A stretch of DNA of 13,089 nt from Baffinella frigidus (GCA_026770585.1 MU646325.1:1248623-1261711); one strand, 5' to 3'. Positions 1 to 7,310 are shown, counted from the first letter of the stretch. Notes: generated by a model from the sequence alone, not told the origin. Program-made: numbers and translations.

Positions 1-97
1 AACCACAAACCACAAACCACAAACCACAAACCACAAACCACAAACCACAAACCACAAACCACAAACCACAAACCACAAACCACAAACCACAAACCCC
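1..97. repeat. Tandem AAACCAC heptamer array
   Basis: About 13 near-perfect copies of the 7-bp unit AAACCAC run from the window edge, so the true left end is unknown. The unit differs from the plant/algal telomere heptamer AAACCCT at two positions, yet keeps the same length and the AAACC frame. It reads as a homogenised variant of the telomere-like sequence found elsewhere in the window. Confidence 0.95.
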
Positions 98-147
98 ACA
101 CAGCACCCCCGCGGCGACGAACCCGGCGCTGCAGGGCATGCTGACCA

Positions 148-559
148 ACGGCATCTCGTGCGCCGCGTGGCTCCGCCGCCAGGTTATTGTCCGCGAAAAT
201 TACTACACAGTTGCCTTACTATTGCTAGTAAGAACCTTGTGTGTAGTAATTTTCATTGCTGTTACTAGTAGGTGATTCTCCGCGAAAATTACTACACAGT
301 TGCTTTACTATTACTAGTATGAACCTCCTTTGTAGTATTCTTTATTGCCAAGAACCAAGATCACACACGGCATCTCGTGCGCCGCGTGGCTCCGCCGCCA
401 GGTGATTCCCCGCCTCTAATTCTACTGTGCAATTGCTTTGCTACTACGAGTATGCTACACAATTGCTTTACTGTTACCAGTATGCTACGCAGTTGCTTTA
501 CTACTACTAGTGAGAACTGCCGCGTGGCTCCGCCGCCAGGTACCCAGTTGCTTTACTAA
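148..559. repeat. Cluster of two interleaved short repeat families
   Basis: A GC-rich 37-bp segment (core CGCGTGGCTCCGCCGCCAGG) occurs at 148-184 and 367-403, and a 23-bp part recurs at 519-541. Interleaved with it is an AT-rich unit of the form CAGTTGCTTTACTATTACTA at about 208, 297, 430, 460, 490 and 545; the copies at 430, 460 and 490 form a 30-bp tandem. Around 195-254 a 15-bp perfect inverted repeat (195-209 with 240-254) flanks one AT-rich unit. Open frames here translate to repetitive peptides and I do not regard them as genes. Confidence 0.8.
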
Positions 560-624
560 TACCACACATGTTTTTACTATGACTAGTAAAGATTTCCCCG
601 TTTTCGAAAACAGCGGTTCCCCCC

Positions 625-667
625 ATAAACCGCACCTCTTCGGCAGTTGGGCGCGGATGGGTTCAGT
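625..667 (+). repeat. Dispersed repeat, copy 1 (left part)
   Basis: This segment (ATAAACCGCACCTCTTCGGC onward) matches 966-1007 with only two differences, a T/C and a T/A. It stops where the telomere-like tract at 672 begins. It belongs to the same three-copy family as 729-780 and 966-1034. The GC-rich sequence could derive from a gene, but no frame is recognisable. Confidence 0.75.
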
Positions 668-671
668 GACA

Positions 672-726
672 TCCTAAACCCTGAACCCTAAACCCTAAAC
701 CCCAAACCCCAAACCCCAAACCCTAC
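672..726. repeat. Short telomere-like tract (CCCTAAA/CCCCAAA)
   Basis: About eight heptamers, first CCCTAAA-like and then CCCCAAA. The tract is wedged between two copies of the dispersed repeat at 625-667 and 729-780. Confidence 0.85.
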
Positions 727-728
727 AT

Positions 729-780
729 GGCAGCTGGGCGCGGAAGGGTTCAGCGAGTGCGCCTTCGCCAACAGCAACGA
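729..780 (+). repeat. Dispersed repeat, copy 2 (right part)
   Basis: This 52-bp segment matches 983-1034 with two differences and no gaps. It contains GGCAGCTGGGCGCGGAAGGG and ends in CAACAGCAACGA. It starts immediately after the telomere-like tract, so copies 1 and 2 look like one repeat split by that tract. Confidence 0.75.
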
Positions 781-856
781 ACCCTAAAACCCAAGTCGTA
801 TATCACCAAGTATACAAGTCGTATCATATATATCACTTATAATAAGATAGTGTGCG

Positions 857-960
857 TATCCCTCAAGTGACCAGTAGGATCATACGCCCTACCGTAGGGC
901 CCTAGGACCTGCCTAGGGCGAGTTAGGGTGAATATTCACCCGTTGGTCACTTAAGGGATA
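857..960. mobile_element. MITE-like inverted-repeat element, TATCCCT ends
   Basis: The termini form a 17-bp inverted repeat, TATCCCTCAAGTGACCA (857-873) with its complement at 944-960, one mismatch. The interior holds a perfect 16-bp palindrome (926-941, GGGTGAATATTCACCC) and the motif CCGTAGGGCCCTAGGACC. The same core motif recurs in elements at 5710, 6345, 8675 and 8914 that have different ends. ATAAGATA lies beside both ends (842-849 and 961-968), but the left copy is 7 bp away from the element, so it is not a clean target duplication. There is no coding capacity. Confidence 0.65.
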
Positions 961-965
961 ATAAG

Positions 966-1034
966 ATAAACCGCACCTCTTCGGCAGCTGGGCGCGGAAG
1001 GGTTCAGCGTGTGCGCATTCGCCAACAGCAACGA
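966..1034 (+). repeat. Dispersed repeat, copy 3 (full length)
   Basis: This is the uninterrupted form of the repeat whose left and right parts lie at 625-667 and 729-780. It directly abuts the inverted-repeat element ending at 960. It ends before the telomere-like array starting near 1050. Confidence 0.75.
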
Positions 1035-1049
1035 CGGCACGGGCGGTCC

Positions 1050-1330
1050 AACCCTCAACTCCAAACCCTCAACCCCAAATCCTAAACCCTGAGCCCTGAA
1101 CCCTACACCCTAAAACCTGAGCCCTGAACCCTAAACCCCAAACCCTACACCCTAAACCCTAAAAAACAAGCCCTGAATCCTGAACCCTAAACCCTGAACC
1201 CTAAACCCTGAACCCTAAACCACCCCAAACCCCAAACCCCAAACCCCAAACCCCAAACCCCAAACCACACACCCCAAACCCCAAACCCCAAACCCTAAAC
1301 CCTAAACACCAAACCCTAAATCCTAAACCC
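1050..1330. repeat. Degenerate telomere-like array (CCCTAAA, CCCCAAA variants)
   Basis: Heptamers and octamers of CCCTAAA, CCCTGAA and CCCCAAA run in the C-rich orientation. A block of nearly pure AAACCCC lies at about 1225-1265. Spacer errors of one or two bases are frequent, as expected of an old interstitial array. Confidence 0.9.
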
Positions 1331-1336
1331 GAAACT

Positions 1337-1394
1337 CTCAAGCCGGTCCGAACGATCGCATGGCGCAGGCGGCGGCTTTCGCGAGCAAACAGAA
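1337..1394 (+). repeat. 58-bp subtelomere-like repeat, copy 1
   Basis: Ungapped match to 1716-1773 with four mismatches in 58 bases. Key segment GGCGCAGGCGGCGGCT, ending in GCGAGCAAACAGAA. Both copies are preceded by the same AAACCCGAAAC-type telomere variants, so the duplicated unit probably includes some of the array. Confidence 0.8.
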
Positions 1395-1399
1395 ACTCG

Positions 1400-1535
1400 A
1401 AACCCTGAACCCTAAACCCTAAACCCCAAACCCTAATCCCTAAACCCTAAACCCTAAACCCTAAACCCTAAACCCTAAACCCTAAACCCTAACCCCTAAC
1501 CCCTAAACCCTAAACCCTAAACCCTAAACCCTAAC
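1400..1535. repeat. Nearly canonical CCCTAAA telomere-like array
   Basis: About 18 copies, most exactly CCCTAAA, with occasional CCCTAA, CCCCTAA and CCCTAATC. It is the cleanest CCCTAAA tract in the first half of the window. It is interstitial, because unrelated sequence follows from 1536. Confidence 0.93.
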
Positions 1536-1715
1536 TGATAGGAAGTGGAGTTAGAATGGTAGGGGGGGGTGTTAGAATCCATCCGGAAAATGCTCGTGTG
1601 AGCGGCCGACGCGGGGTACAGTAGTGGCACAATGCATAGCATGTGTGGCGCTGACGCTGATTGTTTGGCAATCAATTAGCAATCTCTCTAAACCCGAAAC
1701 CCGAAACCTGAAACC

Positions 1716-1773
1716 CTCAAGCAGGTCCGAACGACCACATGGCGCAGGCGGCGGCTGTCGCGAGCAAACAGAA
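1716..1773 (+). repeat. 58-bp subtelomere-like repeat, copy 2
   Basis: Second copy of 1337-1394, 379 bp downstream in direct orientation. The 1536-1715 stretch between the arrays carries only a few AAACCCGAAAC units near 1690-1715. Confidence 0.8.
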
Positions 1774-2628
1774 CGTTGTCCGCTTCTGGGTGCCTCCACT
1801 TTAGAAAATGCGGGGAAAGTTGAGAAAACTCGGAAAAATTCAGAGAACAAAAAAATCAGAGAACAAAATCTGAAGAAAACAGAAGACGATGTGTGTTACA
1901 GACCACCAGCCCGCACCACATGCTCAAATCAATGATTTGCAGGCCACAAAAATCCCCGAGGAAAAGATGAATTATGTCTTGAATGGCTCAAATTCCCGAA
2001 GGAATCTGACATCGAGGATCGTCGACTTGATCAAACGAGGGCTGGTATGAGAGTGCCATCGGTTTTCACGTTCACTCGCCGCCTCGCGGTGGGGAGGATG
2101 CCTAAATTGAGCTCTGCCCCAGCCGATTTGGTCTCTCCAATTCGGTGATACCGATCCTGTTTTGCACCGTGCTTTTACCCCAAAGTTGACAGATTTGAAC
2201 CGCAGACCCAGGATGTCAACTTAAGAATAGTCCGCCAAGCCGACTGAGACAGAGGTAGGATGCGCGTAATGCACTCCGAGCCACAAGATTTCAGCTAAGT
2301 CAACCAGCTCACCTAAGTCAACTTTCCCATGTTTTCGTTTAGACGGACCCGGGCACCATGGCCGGCATTTGACTTAAGGCGCGGGCTTTCAGGGGGAGTT
2401 GACTTAGGCGAAATGTTCTGACTCCGAGTGTAATGTCCACCGCGGCGCGGTGGACCAACTACAGCCGTGCTCGGGTTTACAGTTGATTATTTAAGAGAGA
2501 GAGAGATGCTTTATTGGGGAAGTACCGCTGAGTGGGACTACATGAAACCCCAAACCTGTAGCCCGTAGGGACTACTCACGCGGCGTGACCACCCTACCCT
2601 GCGCCCTCCTGAAACAGCACCTCCTTGT
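1774..2628. other. Intergenic stretch without a recognised gene
   Basis: I see no credible coding region. A 12-bp inverted repeat, CCTAAGTCAACT (2312-2323) with its complement at 2397-2408, could be an eroded element. A 9-bp inverted repeat, AAGTTGACA, lies at 2183-2191 and 2214-2222. AGTTGAC-type words recur several times between 2183 and 2408. An A-rich purine stretch (1800-1885) repeats TCAGAGAACAAAA twice, and a short GA run lies at 2495-2506. Confidence 0.6.
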
Positions 2629-3302
2629 TTGCCTTTTTTTTTTAGCAGGATACGTGTGATGCCAGCCACGCCTGCAGTCGGCGTTATCTTAGCCTCACGC
2701 GATCTTCGAGGCGGAGCCGCTCGTGCTGCAGCAATCGGGGAGAGGGGAGGTAGTGTGTGTGAGAGAGAACGTTTTTGTCGAGAAAGTGAAAGTGTGTTCG
2801 CTCGCTACATGCAGACATCGGATGGCGCCCTCAGAGAAGGGGAACGTTGTTTCACGAACAGCAGAACACGACGTACTACGGAGAGCGGGCGGGAACTGTC
2901 CCGCCTGCCACCTTTCGCCGCAGCACTCTTCTCGGGACGCGCGGATTTTACGCGAGAAGGCTGTGTTGATCCTAGTCCCGTGAGCCCTTCACACCCGTCC
3001 AACAAAACGCCCAGCGCCCCAGCGCAACGTTCGCAGTGTGTGGTCCTCACCACAAAGAGCGGACAGGGTTTCCCTCTGTTCCCTCCCCCTCTCCTTGCCA
3101 CACAACGGTCCAAGGTCCCTGCAGCCCAAAGCGTACCACTTTTTACAATCGATTTTAAAAGACAGCGGATCGAGATCGAAAAAGGGGGGGTGGCTGGATC
3201 TTGGAAGAGGAACAGCTGGTGGGAGGGATCTTGGCTGCAGGTCCGCCCGGGAAGGGGGGGGGCTGGTGGGAGGGATCTTGACCTTGGTGCACAGCCCCAG
3301 CG
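2629..3302 (+). promoter_or_regulatory. Upstream region of the MYND gene
   Basis: This stretch presumably holds the promoter and 5' UTR of the gene that starts at 3303, because no other gene can be supported here. No TATA box is convincing. Just before the start there is a G-rich segment with a perfect 19-bp direct repeat, GCTGGTGGGAGGGATCTTG, at 3215-3233 and 3262-3280 (47-bp period). A related TGGCTGGATCTTGG lies at 3191-3204. These could be regulatory or simple duplications. Confidence 0.4.
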
Positions 3303-4532
3303 ATGGCGGCGAGCGCGGCCAGCTGCGCCCACTGTGGGAAGGAGGGCGTGGGGTTCAAGCGCTGCTCGGTCTGCAAGGAAGCCTGGTACTGCGGAGCAGC
3401 ATGCCAGAACGCGAACTGGAAGCGGCACAAGAAGACTTGCGAGCCGCCGGTGCCTCTGAGCGACGTCTGGGAGAACGTGCGCGCGGCAAAGGCAGCTTCG
3501 GACTGGCGGGGGGTGCTGAAGAGGGAGGGGCGCTTTGAAGAGCTGATGTCAGCTATTCGCTCTGACGCTGACAGCGAAGCGATCCTGCATCAATTCTCGT
3601 GGGCGCATAAGCAGGGATGGAACGCTACGGGCAGCAAAGACCATGTGCGCTCCTTAGTTCGATTGGAGGAACGGCGCATCCCACTACTCGGCAACCTCCA
3701 GCGCTTCCGGGACCAAGGCGAGGCGATGTGCATGCTGGCCAACGTCCTCTTCATTATTGAGAGGTGTGTGGAAGGAGGGAGCTGGTTTGAGCGGGCACGC
3801 GACGTCGGCGCAGCACACGGGTTCTTCACGGTCGAGAGCTCGGCGTGCATGGGACTCGGGGTGTGGGTGATCGGCGAGGGGCGCCACGAGGAGGGGGTGG
3901 CGCTGCTGCGAAACGCGCTGGCGGCGGCGGAGCTGAACGAGTTGGACAACCCTGCGTATGAGACCGGTGCTCTGCAGGCATTGATTACCGCGCTTTTCGA
4001 CACAGACGCAATCGAGGAGGCGGAGCCGCTCATGCTGCGCTATCGAGAGTTGGCCAAGGCGCAGTCGGAAAAGGAGGGGAGGTTCTGCATGGCGGAGTTG
4101 CGCAGCCTCCTCGCAAGTGCGCGCCTTCACGAGGTCCTGCGCATCTCCACCTCGAGTTGGGATCCCCTTTACACTGCTCGGTCCTTGCTTCCAGCAAGAT
4201 TGAATAACGTCAGTCAGTCACAGGTTCCCGCACGCCCGAGAGAAAGCACATGCACCTCTTCAACCTTGCGCACTCTCCAGGCACGCGGGAAGCCTCATGC
4301 GGCCGGGGGAGAGATGCGCGCTATGCTCGACCTGATGCGCGAGAACGAGACAGAAGCGCGGATTCTTTCCAACTCATGTCAAAACGTGCTGGAGGAAGCG
4401 GGCTCGCGCCTCAAGATTCTAGATCCGGAGGTTGGGGAGGAGGAGCTCATCAGGGAGGTGGCAGAAGAACTGGCCAAACTGCGCAGGATGGCGGAACTCA
4501 GCGAAGTGCAAGAGGGTCCTGGGGGTGCCTAG
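3303..4532 (+). CDS. MYND-type zinc finger protein with TPR-like helical repeats
   Basis: The N-terminus is a complete MYND finger: C8, C11, C21, C24, C30, C34, H42 and C46, spaced C-x2-C-x9-C-x2-C-x5-C-x3-C-x7-H-x3-C. This is the family's two-zinc C6HC pattern, including the usual Tyr29 before C30. MYND domains mediate protein-protein contacts with short proline-containing peptides. Residues about 139-277 and on past the intron are Ala/Leu/Glu-rich amphipathic helices with TPR-like spacing (for example 193-210, 219-233, 236-256), suggesting a scaffold or adaptor role. There is no SET domain and no signal peptide, so a nuclear or cytosolic location is likely. The start is chosen because ATG 3303 has G at -3 and +4 and lies seven residues before the finger. 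The open frame gives 409 residues; removing the probable intron at 4134-4280 gives 360. The exact function is unknown. Confidence 0.85.
   Translation: MAASAASCAHCGKEGVGFKRCSVCKEAWYCGAACQNANWKRHKKTCEPPVPLSDVWENVRAAKAASDWRGVLKREGRFEELMSAIRSDADSEAILHQFSWAHKQGWNATGSKDHVRSLVRLEERRIPLLGNLQRFRDQGEAMCMLANVLFIIERCVEGGSWFERARDVGAAHGFFTVESSACMGLGVWVIGEGRHEEGVALLRNALAAAELNELDNPAYETGALQALITALFDTDAIEEAEPLMLRYRELAKAQSEKEGRFCMAELRSLLASARLHEVLRISTSSWDPLYTARSLLPARLNNVSQSQVPARPRESTCTSSTLRTLQARGKPHAAGGEMRAMLDLMRENETEARILSNSCQNVLEEAGSRLKILDPEVGEEELIREVAEELAKLRRMAELSEVQEGPGGA
4134..4280 (+). other. Probable 147-bp in-frame spliceosomal intron in the MYND gene
   Basis: The segment starts GAG^GTCCTG and ends CTCTCCAG^GCA, with a pyrimidine-rich run before the AG. 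Splicing is phase 0 and joins LHE (to residue 277) directly to ARGKPHAAGGEMRAML, restoring a continuous helical-repeat segment. The 49 residues encoded inside (278-326) are Ser/Thr/Pro/Arg-rich and unlike their flanks. Because 147 is divisible by three and has no stop, the retained form is also translatable. A second possible acceptor, GTCACAG at about 4223, is less attractive. Confidence 0.7.
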
Positions 4533-4539
4533 TTGGCGA

Positions 4540-4559
4540 GGGGGGGGGGGGGGGGGGGG
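4540..4559 (+). repeat. G20 homopolymer
   Basis: Twenty consecutive G residues begin 8 bases after the stop codon of the MYND gene. The length is prone to sequencing error. It would lie in the 3' UTR. Confidence 0.9.
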
Positions 4560-4702
4560 CAGGGGCTGGTGGAGAGAGACAGGTTAGTGTAGTGCGTGTT
4601 GAAGGCTGGGAAGTTGGCCCGCAGGGGTGGATTATGGTGTACCGTGCTACCTGCTCAGACGCATCCTCGTTGGGGGTGATACATGGTGGCCGTGTTGGTA
4701 GT

Positions 4703-4708
4703 AATAAA
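4703..4708 (+). promoter_or_regulatory. AATAAA polyadenylation signal of the MYND gene
   Basis: A canonical AATAAA lies about 170 bases after the stop codon at 4530-4532, within TAGTAATAAAGG. It is on the coding strand and before the first transposon-like element at 4774, which suits the 3' end of this transcript. Confidence 0.6.
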
Positions 4709-4773
4709 GGACTCTCTCCGTGCATGCAGGCTTGTCGGTTTCACTTGGGGTTTACTTTCCCCGTCATTCCGCG

Positions 4774-4922
4774 TACAGGGGTACAGGGGTTACTCGAAAA
4801 CAAGGTCCCGCACAGCTCTTAGGGTGGTCCTAGGCCCATAGGCATAGGCCTATTGTATGCTCCTTCGGTGTGGTGTCTTATTTTCGAGTAACCCTTGTAC
4901 TTATTTTCGAGTAACCCTTGTA
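4774..4922. mobile_element. MITE-like element, class B (TACAGGGGTTACTCG ends), ends duplicated
   Basis: Left end TACAGGGGTTACTCGAAAA (from 4782) pairs with TTTTCGAGTAACCCTTGTA on the right. The right end is present twice as a perfect 23-bp tandem (4877-4899 and 4900-4922), and the first 8 bp of the left end are also doubled (TACAGGGG at 4774 and 4782). The interior carries GGTCCTAGGCCCATAGGCAT, related to the cores of class A elements. TA at both tips is compatible with a TA target site. There is no coding capacity. Confidence 0.7.
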
Positions 4923-4963
4923 CGGATATGTTCCTCTCTACATGTAGAATCCAACGTGAACGG

Positions 4964-5072
4964 TACAGGGGTACCTCGTTCATAAGAAACCAACGCCCCC
5001 TAGGACCCTACAGTATGGCCCTATGGTGGTCTTAGGGGAGTGGTCGTTTCTTATGAGCGAGGTACCCCTGTA
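4964..5072. mobile_element. MITE-like element, class A, copy 1
   Basis: A 109-bp element with 27-bp terminal inverted repeats (4964-4990 and 5046-5072, one mismatch) that begin TACAGGGGTACCTCG and end ATAAGAAAC. The core contains CCCCTAGGACCCTACAG. Translated, these ends give the peptide YRGTSLIRN that appears in several spurious frames. The tips are TA, compatible with TA target-site insertion. Confidence 0.85.
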
Positions 5073-5351
5073 GGGCTGGGCCTCGGGAGAGAAAACCCCT
5101 GCCTGTGTGTGAGATCCCGCGTCAACCATCGAGGCTCATCACCTGTCCGACCGAGGCTCACAGTGTGGGCCTTACCGGCACCGTGTGCAAGGTTTTCTTC
5201 CCTGCCCACTCTCCACTTGACAGATCTTGGCTGTTGGTACCAACACAGCCTGGCACCATGTGTACAAACAAAGTCTCTCTGAGAGACCTTTACCACCCAG
5301 AGCTGGGAGCCAGAGGCCACTTGAACCTGACCTCACAGCGGACTTCGAAGG
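5073..5351. other. Unassigned stretch between elements
   Basis: No gene can be supported. It contains the partial inverted copy of the 119-bp repeat at 5121-5163. The remainder (for example the GTCTCTCTGAGAGAC palindrome at 5273-5287) shows nothing recognisable. Confidence 0.6.
5121..5163 (-). repeat. Partial copy of the 119-bp repeat, inverted
   Basis: The reverse complement matches the first 43 bases of the repeats at 6022-6140 and 9710-9828 with about four differences. It contains GAGGCTCATCACCTGTCCGA, and its GCCTCG words occur twice in each copy. Confidence 0.75.
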
Positions 5352-5459
5352 GATTTTGAATAACCCCTAAGCGATTTTGAATAACACCTGAGCGATAACC
5401 TAGGACCCTACGGTAAGCAACCCGTAGGGACATAGGGGGGTTCCTACGGATAAGATAAC
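5352..5459. mobile_element. Element fragment with tandem-duplicated end (GATTTTGAATAAC)
   Basis: A 21-bp unit, GATTTTGAATAACCCCTAAGC, is repeated in tandem at 5352 and 5373, and the first bases of a third unit start at 5394. It is followed by CCTAGGACCCTACGGTAAGC and CCGTAGGGACATAGGGGG, the same core vocabulary as the other elements. No matching right end (GTTATTCAAAATC) was found by eye, so this is probably truncated or a degenerate element. The right limit is approximate. Confidence 0.5.
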
Positions 5460-5514
5460 GGAAAGGTGGCCCGAATTGGGCCAAAAATGCACTCGTAGCC
5501 CGCTGTGTGGCTAG

Positions 5515-5696
5515 ATGCCCTGCCCCGTGTTAGACAGATACACTGGCTGCTCCACGAAGATGTGCATTGATGGCCACCACGCAAAAAAACGGCTCTCTCT
5601 CTCGCTCTCGCTTCTCTCTCTCTCTCGCTCTCTTTCTCTCTCGCTCTCTCTCTCTCGCAGTGCCTACATGCCCTGCCGCGTGCTGGACAGATACAC
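5515..5696. repeat. 29-bp direct repeat flanking a CT-rich microsatellite
   Basis: ATGCCCTGCC-CGTG-T-GACAGATACAC occurs at 5515-5543 and 5668-5696 (three differences). Between the copies, 5592-5658 is an almost pure CT/CTCG low-complexity tract. The open frames across it are compositional artefacts. Confidence 0.8.
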
Positions 5697-5709
5697 GTTC
5701 TGCTGCTGG

Positions 5710-5825
5710 TACAGGGGTACCTCACTCATAAGAAACGCTCATCCCCCTAGGACCACCGTAGGGCCCTAGGCATAGGCCTACCGTAGGGTCCTACGGCGGT
5801 TTCTTATGAGCGAGGTACCCCTGTA
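5710..5825. mobile_element. MITE-like element, class A, copy 2
   Basis: A 116-bp element with 27-bp terminal inverted repeats (5710-5736 and 5799-5825, one mismatch), ends TACAGGGGTACCTC. The core CCACCGTAGGGCCCTAGG is itself largely palindromic. TA at both tips. Confidence 0.88.
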
Positions 5826-6021
5826 ATTGGGGTCCATAGGCGCGTAGAGAGATTGGTAATTTATGGCCGAACAACCAGCGCCAGCCCCGCACATGCCTAC
5901 GCATTGTGCTGCATATTGTACCCCGTGATGGCCGCTCCTACGAGCTTTTCCCGCATGGATTCGATCTCCACCTCCTACCATATGCGCGTAGGTGTCCATC
6001 CCGACCGGGTGGGACATGAAC
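5826..6021. other. Unassigned unique-looking stretch
   Basis: No gene, repeat or structured element is recognisable between class A copy 2 and the 119-bp repeat. Short frames are present on both strands but lack recognisable domains. Confidence 0.5.
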
Positions 6022-6140
6022 TGTGAGCCTCGGTCGGACAGGTGACGAGCCTCGGCAGTTGACTAATGACGGCATCTTTGGTCTCGCTTGTGGGTCAGAC
6101 CGTGGCTTCTGCGGCCTCTCTCTGCCCAAACGGGGTCTCA
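6022..6140 (+). repeat. 119-bp dispersed repeat, copy 1
   Basis: It aligns without gaps to 9710-9828 at about 86 percent identity (17 differences by eye). Both begin TGTGAGCCTCGGTCGG and end CGGGGTCTCA. Both contain two GAGCCTCGG words about 25 bp apart. It is not open in a common frame with convincing protein character, so I call it a non-coding repeat of unknown origin. Confidence 0.8.
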
Positions 6141-6344
6141 TGAACACACACCCCTGCTACGAGGAACCACTGGGTTGCAACTGACAAGGATAAGGTAGCC
6201 ATATGGTGACCTCGCCAAAAGTCATCATACCCGAGAAAAAAATCGATTTTTCTCCAAAAGTGGCCAATTTGTGGGGAAGAATTGTGAACTGACCGCAATT
6301 GTCAAATTCTAGACAGTCGTTCCGCGTAGTGTGGCTGCTGATGA
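6141..6344. other. Unassigned stretch with an AT-rich palindrome
   Basis: Nothing coding is recognised. AAAAATCGATTTTT at 6238-6251 is a perfect 14-bp palindrome. Confidence 0.5.
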
Positions 6345-6465
6345 TACAGGGTTACCTCGCTCATAAGAAACAGCTCCCCCGTAGGACCCTACAGTGAGCC
6401 TATTCCTAGGGCCCTACGGTGGTCCTAAAGGGGGGGAAGTTTCTTATGAGCGAAATACCCTCGAA
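6345..6465. mobile_element. MITE-like element, class A, copy 3 (eroded right tip)
   Basis: The left terminal repeat (6345-6371) is nearly intact. The right one (6439-6465) keeps GTTTCTTATGAGCGA but is degraded at the tip, where the usual GGTACCCCTGTA reads AATACCCTCGAA. The core contains GTAGGACCCTACAG and CCTAGGGCCCTACGG. This is the oldest-looking class A copy. Confidence 0.8.
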
Positions 6466-6485
6466 CAGAGGCGTGGAGAGGTGCC

Positions 6486-6532
6486 TAGGGTTTAGAGTTT
6501 GGGGTTGAGGGTTTGGGGTTTGGGGTTTGGGG
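6486..6532. repeat. Short TTTGGGG telomere-like tract (G-rich on plus)
   Basis: About seven units of GGGTTTAG, GGGTTGA and mainly GGGGTTT. The orientation is opposite to the arrays before it. It lies 20 bp from class A copy 3. Confidence 0.85.
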
Positions 6533-6703
6533 AACGAGACGCGGGTCATGAGGTGTACGCGCTCGCCTTTTTTAACTTGTTATCTAATCTGAACCGATTT
6601 CGGCTCAGCATTGAAGTGTCGTTTGATCACCTCGCCTGAGCAAAAGCATTATAGATAATGCTTTTCAAGGCATGTCTGGTATTGGTATTGCTGACGCTCC
6701 CGG
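6533..6703. other. Spacer with an 11-bp-stem hairpin
   Basis: AAAAGCATTAT (6642-6652) pairs perfectly with 6655-6665 across a 2-base loop. TTGCTGACG near 6688 also pairs with CGTCAGCAA near 6744, bracketing the first telomere-like units. There is no gene. Confidence 0.55.
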
Positions 6704-7310
6704 TAGGGTTTCGGGTTTAGGGTTTAGGGTTCCCGATGAGCGCCGTCAGCAAGCATTACCATCATCGGGTTTAGTGTCCAGGGTTTAGTGTTGCGTGTTT
6801 AGTGTTGAGGGTTTAGGGTTCAGAGTTTAGGGTTTAGGGTTTAGGGTTTAGGGTTTAGGGTTGAGGGTTTAGGGTTTAGGGTTTAGGGTTTAGGGTTTAG
6901 GGTTCTGGTGTTTGGAGTGTAGGGTTTAGGGTTTAGGGTTTAGGGTTTAGGGTTTAGGGTCTAGGGTTCAGGGTTGAGGGTTTAGGGGTTCGAGCCGAGA
7001 GGGTCCCTCCGTCGCTCGTGCCTGGTTCAGGGTTTAGGGTTTAGTGTTTAAGGTTTAAGGTTTAGTGTTTAGTGTTTAGTGGTTTAGGGGTTAAAGGTCT
7101 GGGGTTTAGGTTTTGGGGTTGAGGGCTTAGGGTTTGGGGTTGAGGGTTCAGGGTTTAGGATTTAGGGTTGAGAGGTTTAGGTGTTTAGAGTTGAGCGTTT
7201 AGGGTTGAGGGTTTCGACCTCGTCAACCGCCGCACACGTGTCGTCCACCTGGTTCGGGGTTTGGGGTTTGGGGTTTGGGGTTTGGGGTTGGGAGTTGGGG
7301 GTTGGGGTTT
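6704..7310. repeat. Large TTTAGGG telomere-like array, interrupted
   Basis: The G-rich strand is on plus. Blocks of perfect TTTAGGG lie at about 6829-6900 and 6920-6960, with degenerate units elsewhere and a final TTTGGGG block at 7254-7300. Unique-sequence interruptions occur at 6732-6764, 6989-7024 and 7215-7253. The last two both end in CCTGGTTC just before the array resumes. It is the largest array in this orientation. Confidence 0.93.

Noticed and set aside
1400-1535. A true chromosome end (telomere)
   Set aside because: Unique sequence and other repeats lie on both sides and arrays of opposite orientation coexist in the window, so these are interstitial.
2805-3428. 207-codon minus-strand frame
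   Set aside because: It is antisense to the MYND gene start and its Pro/Arg-rich peptide mirrors the G-rich plus strand.
2629-3459. 276-codon plus-strand frame
   Set aside because: It overlaps the MYND gene in another frame, is rich in R, G, S and P, and has no domain. The region is GC-rich, which lengthens chance frames.
5515-5769. 84-codon frame through the CT microsatellite
   Set aside because: It consists of Leu/Ser runs produced by CTCTCT and ends inside a class A element.
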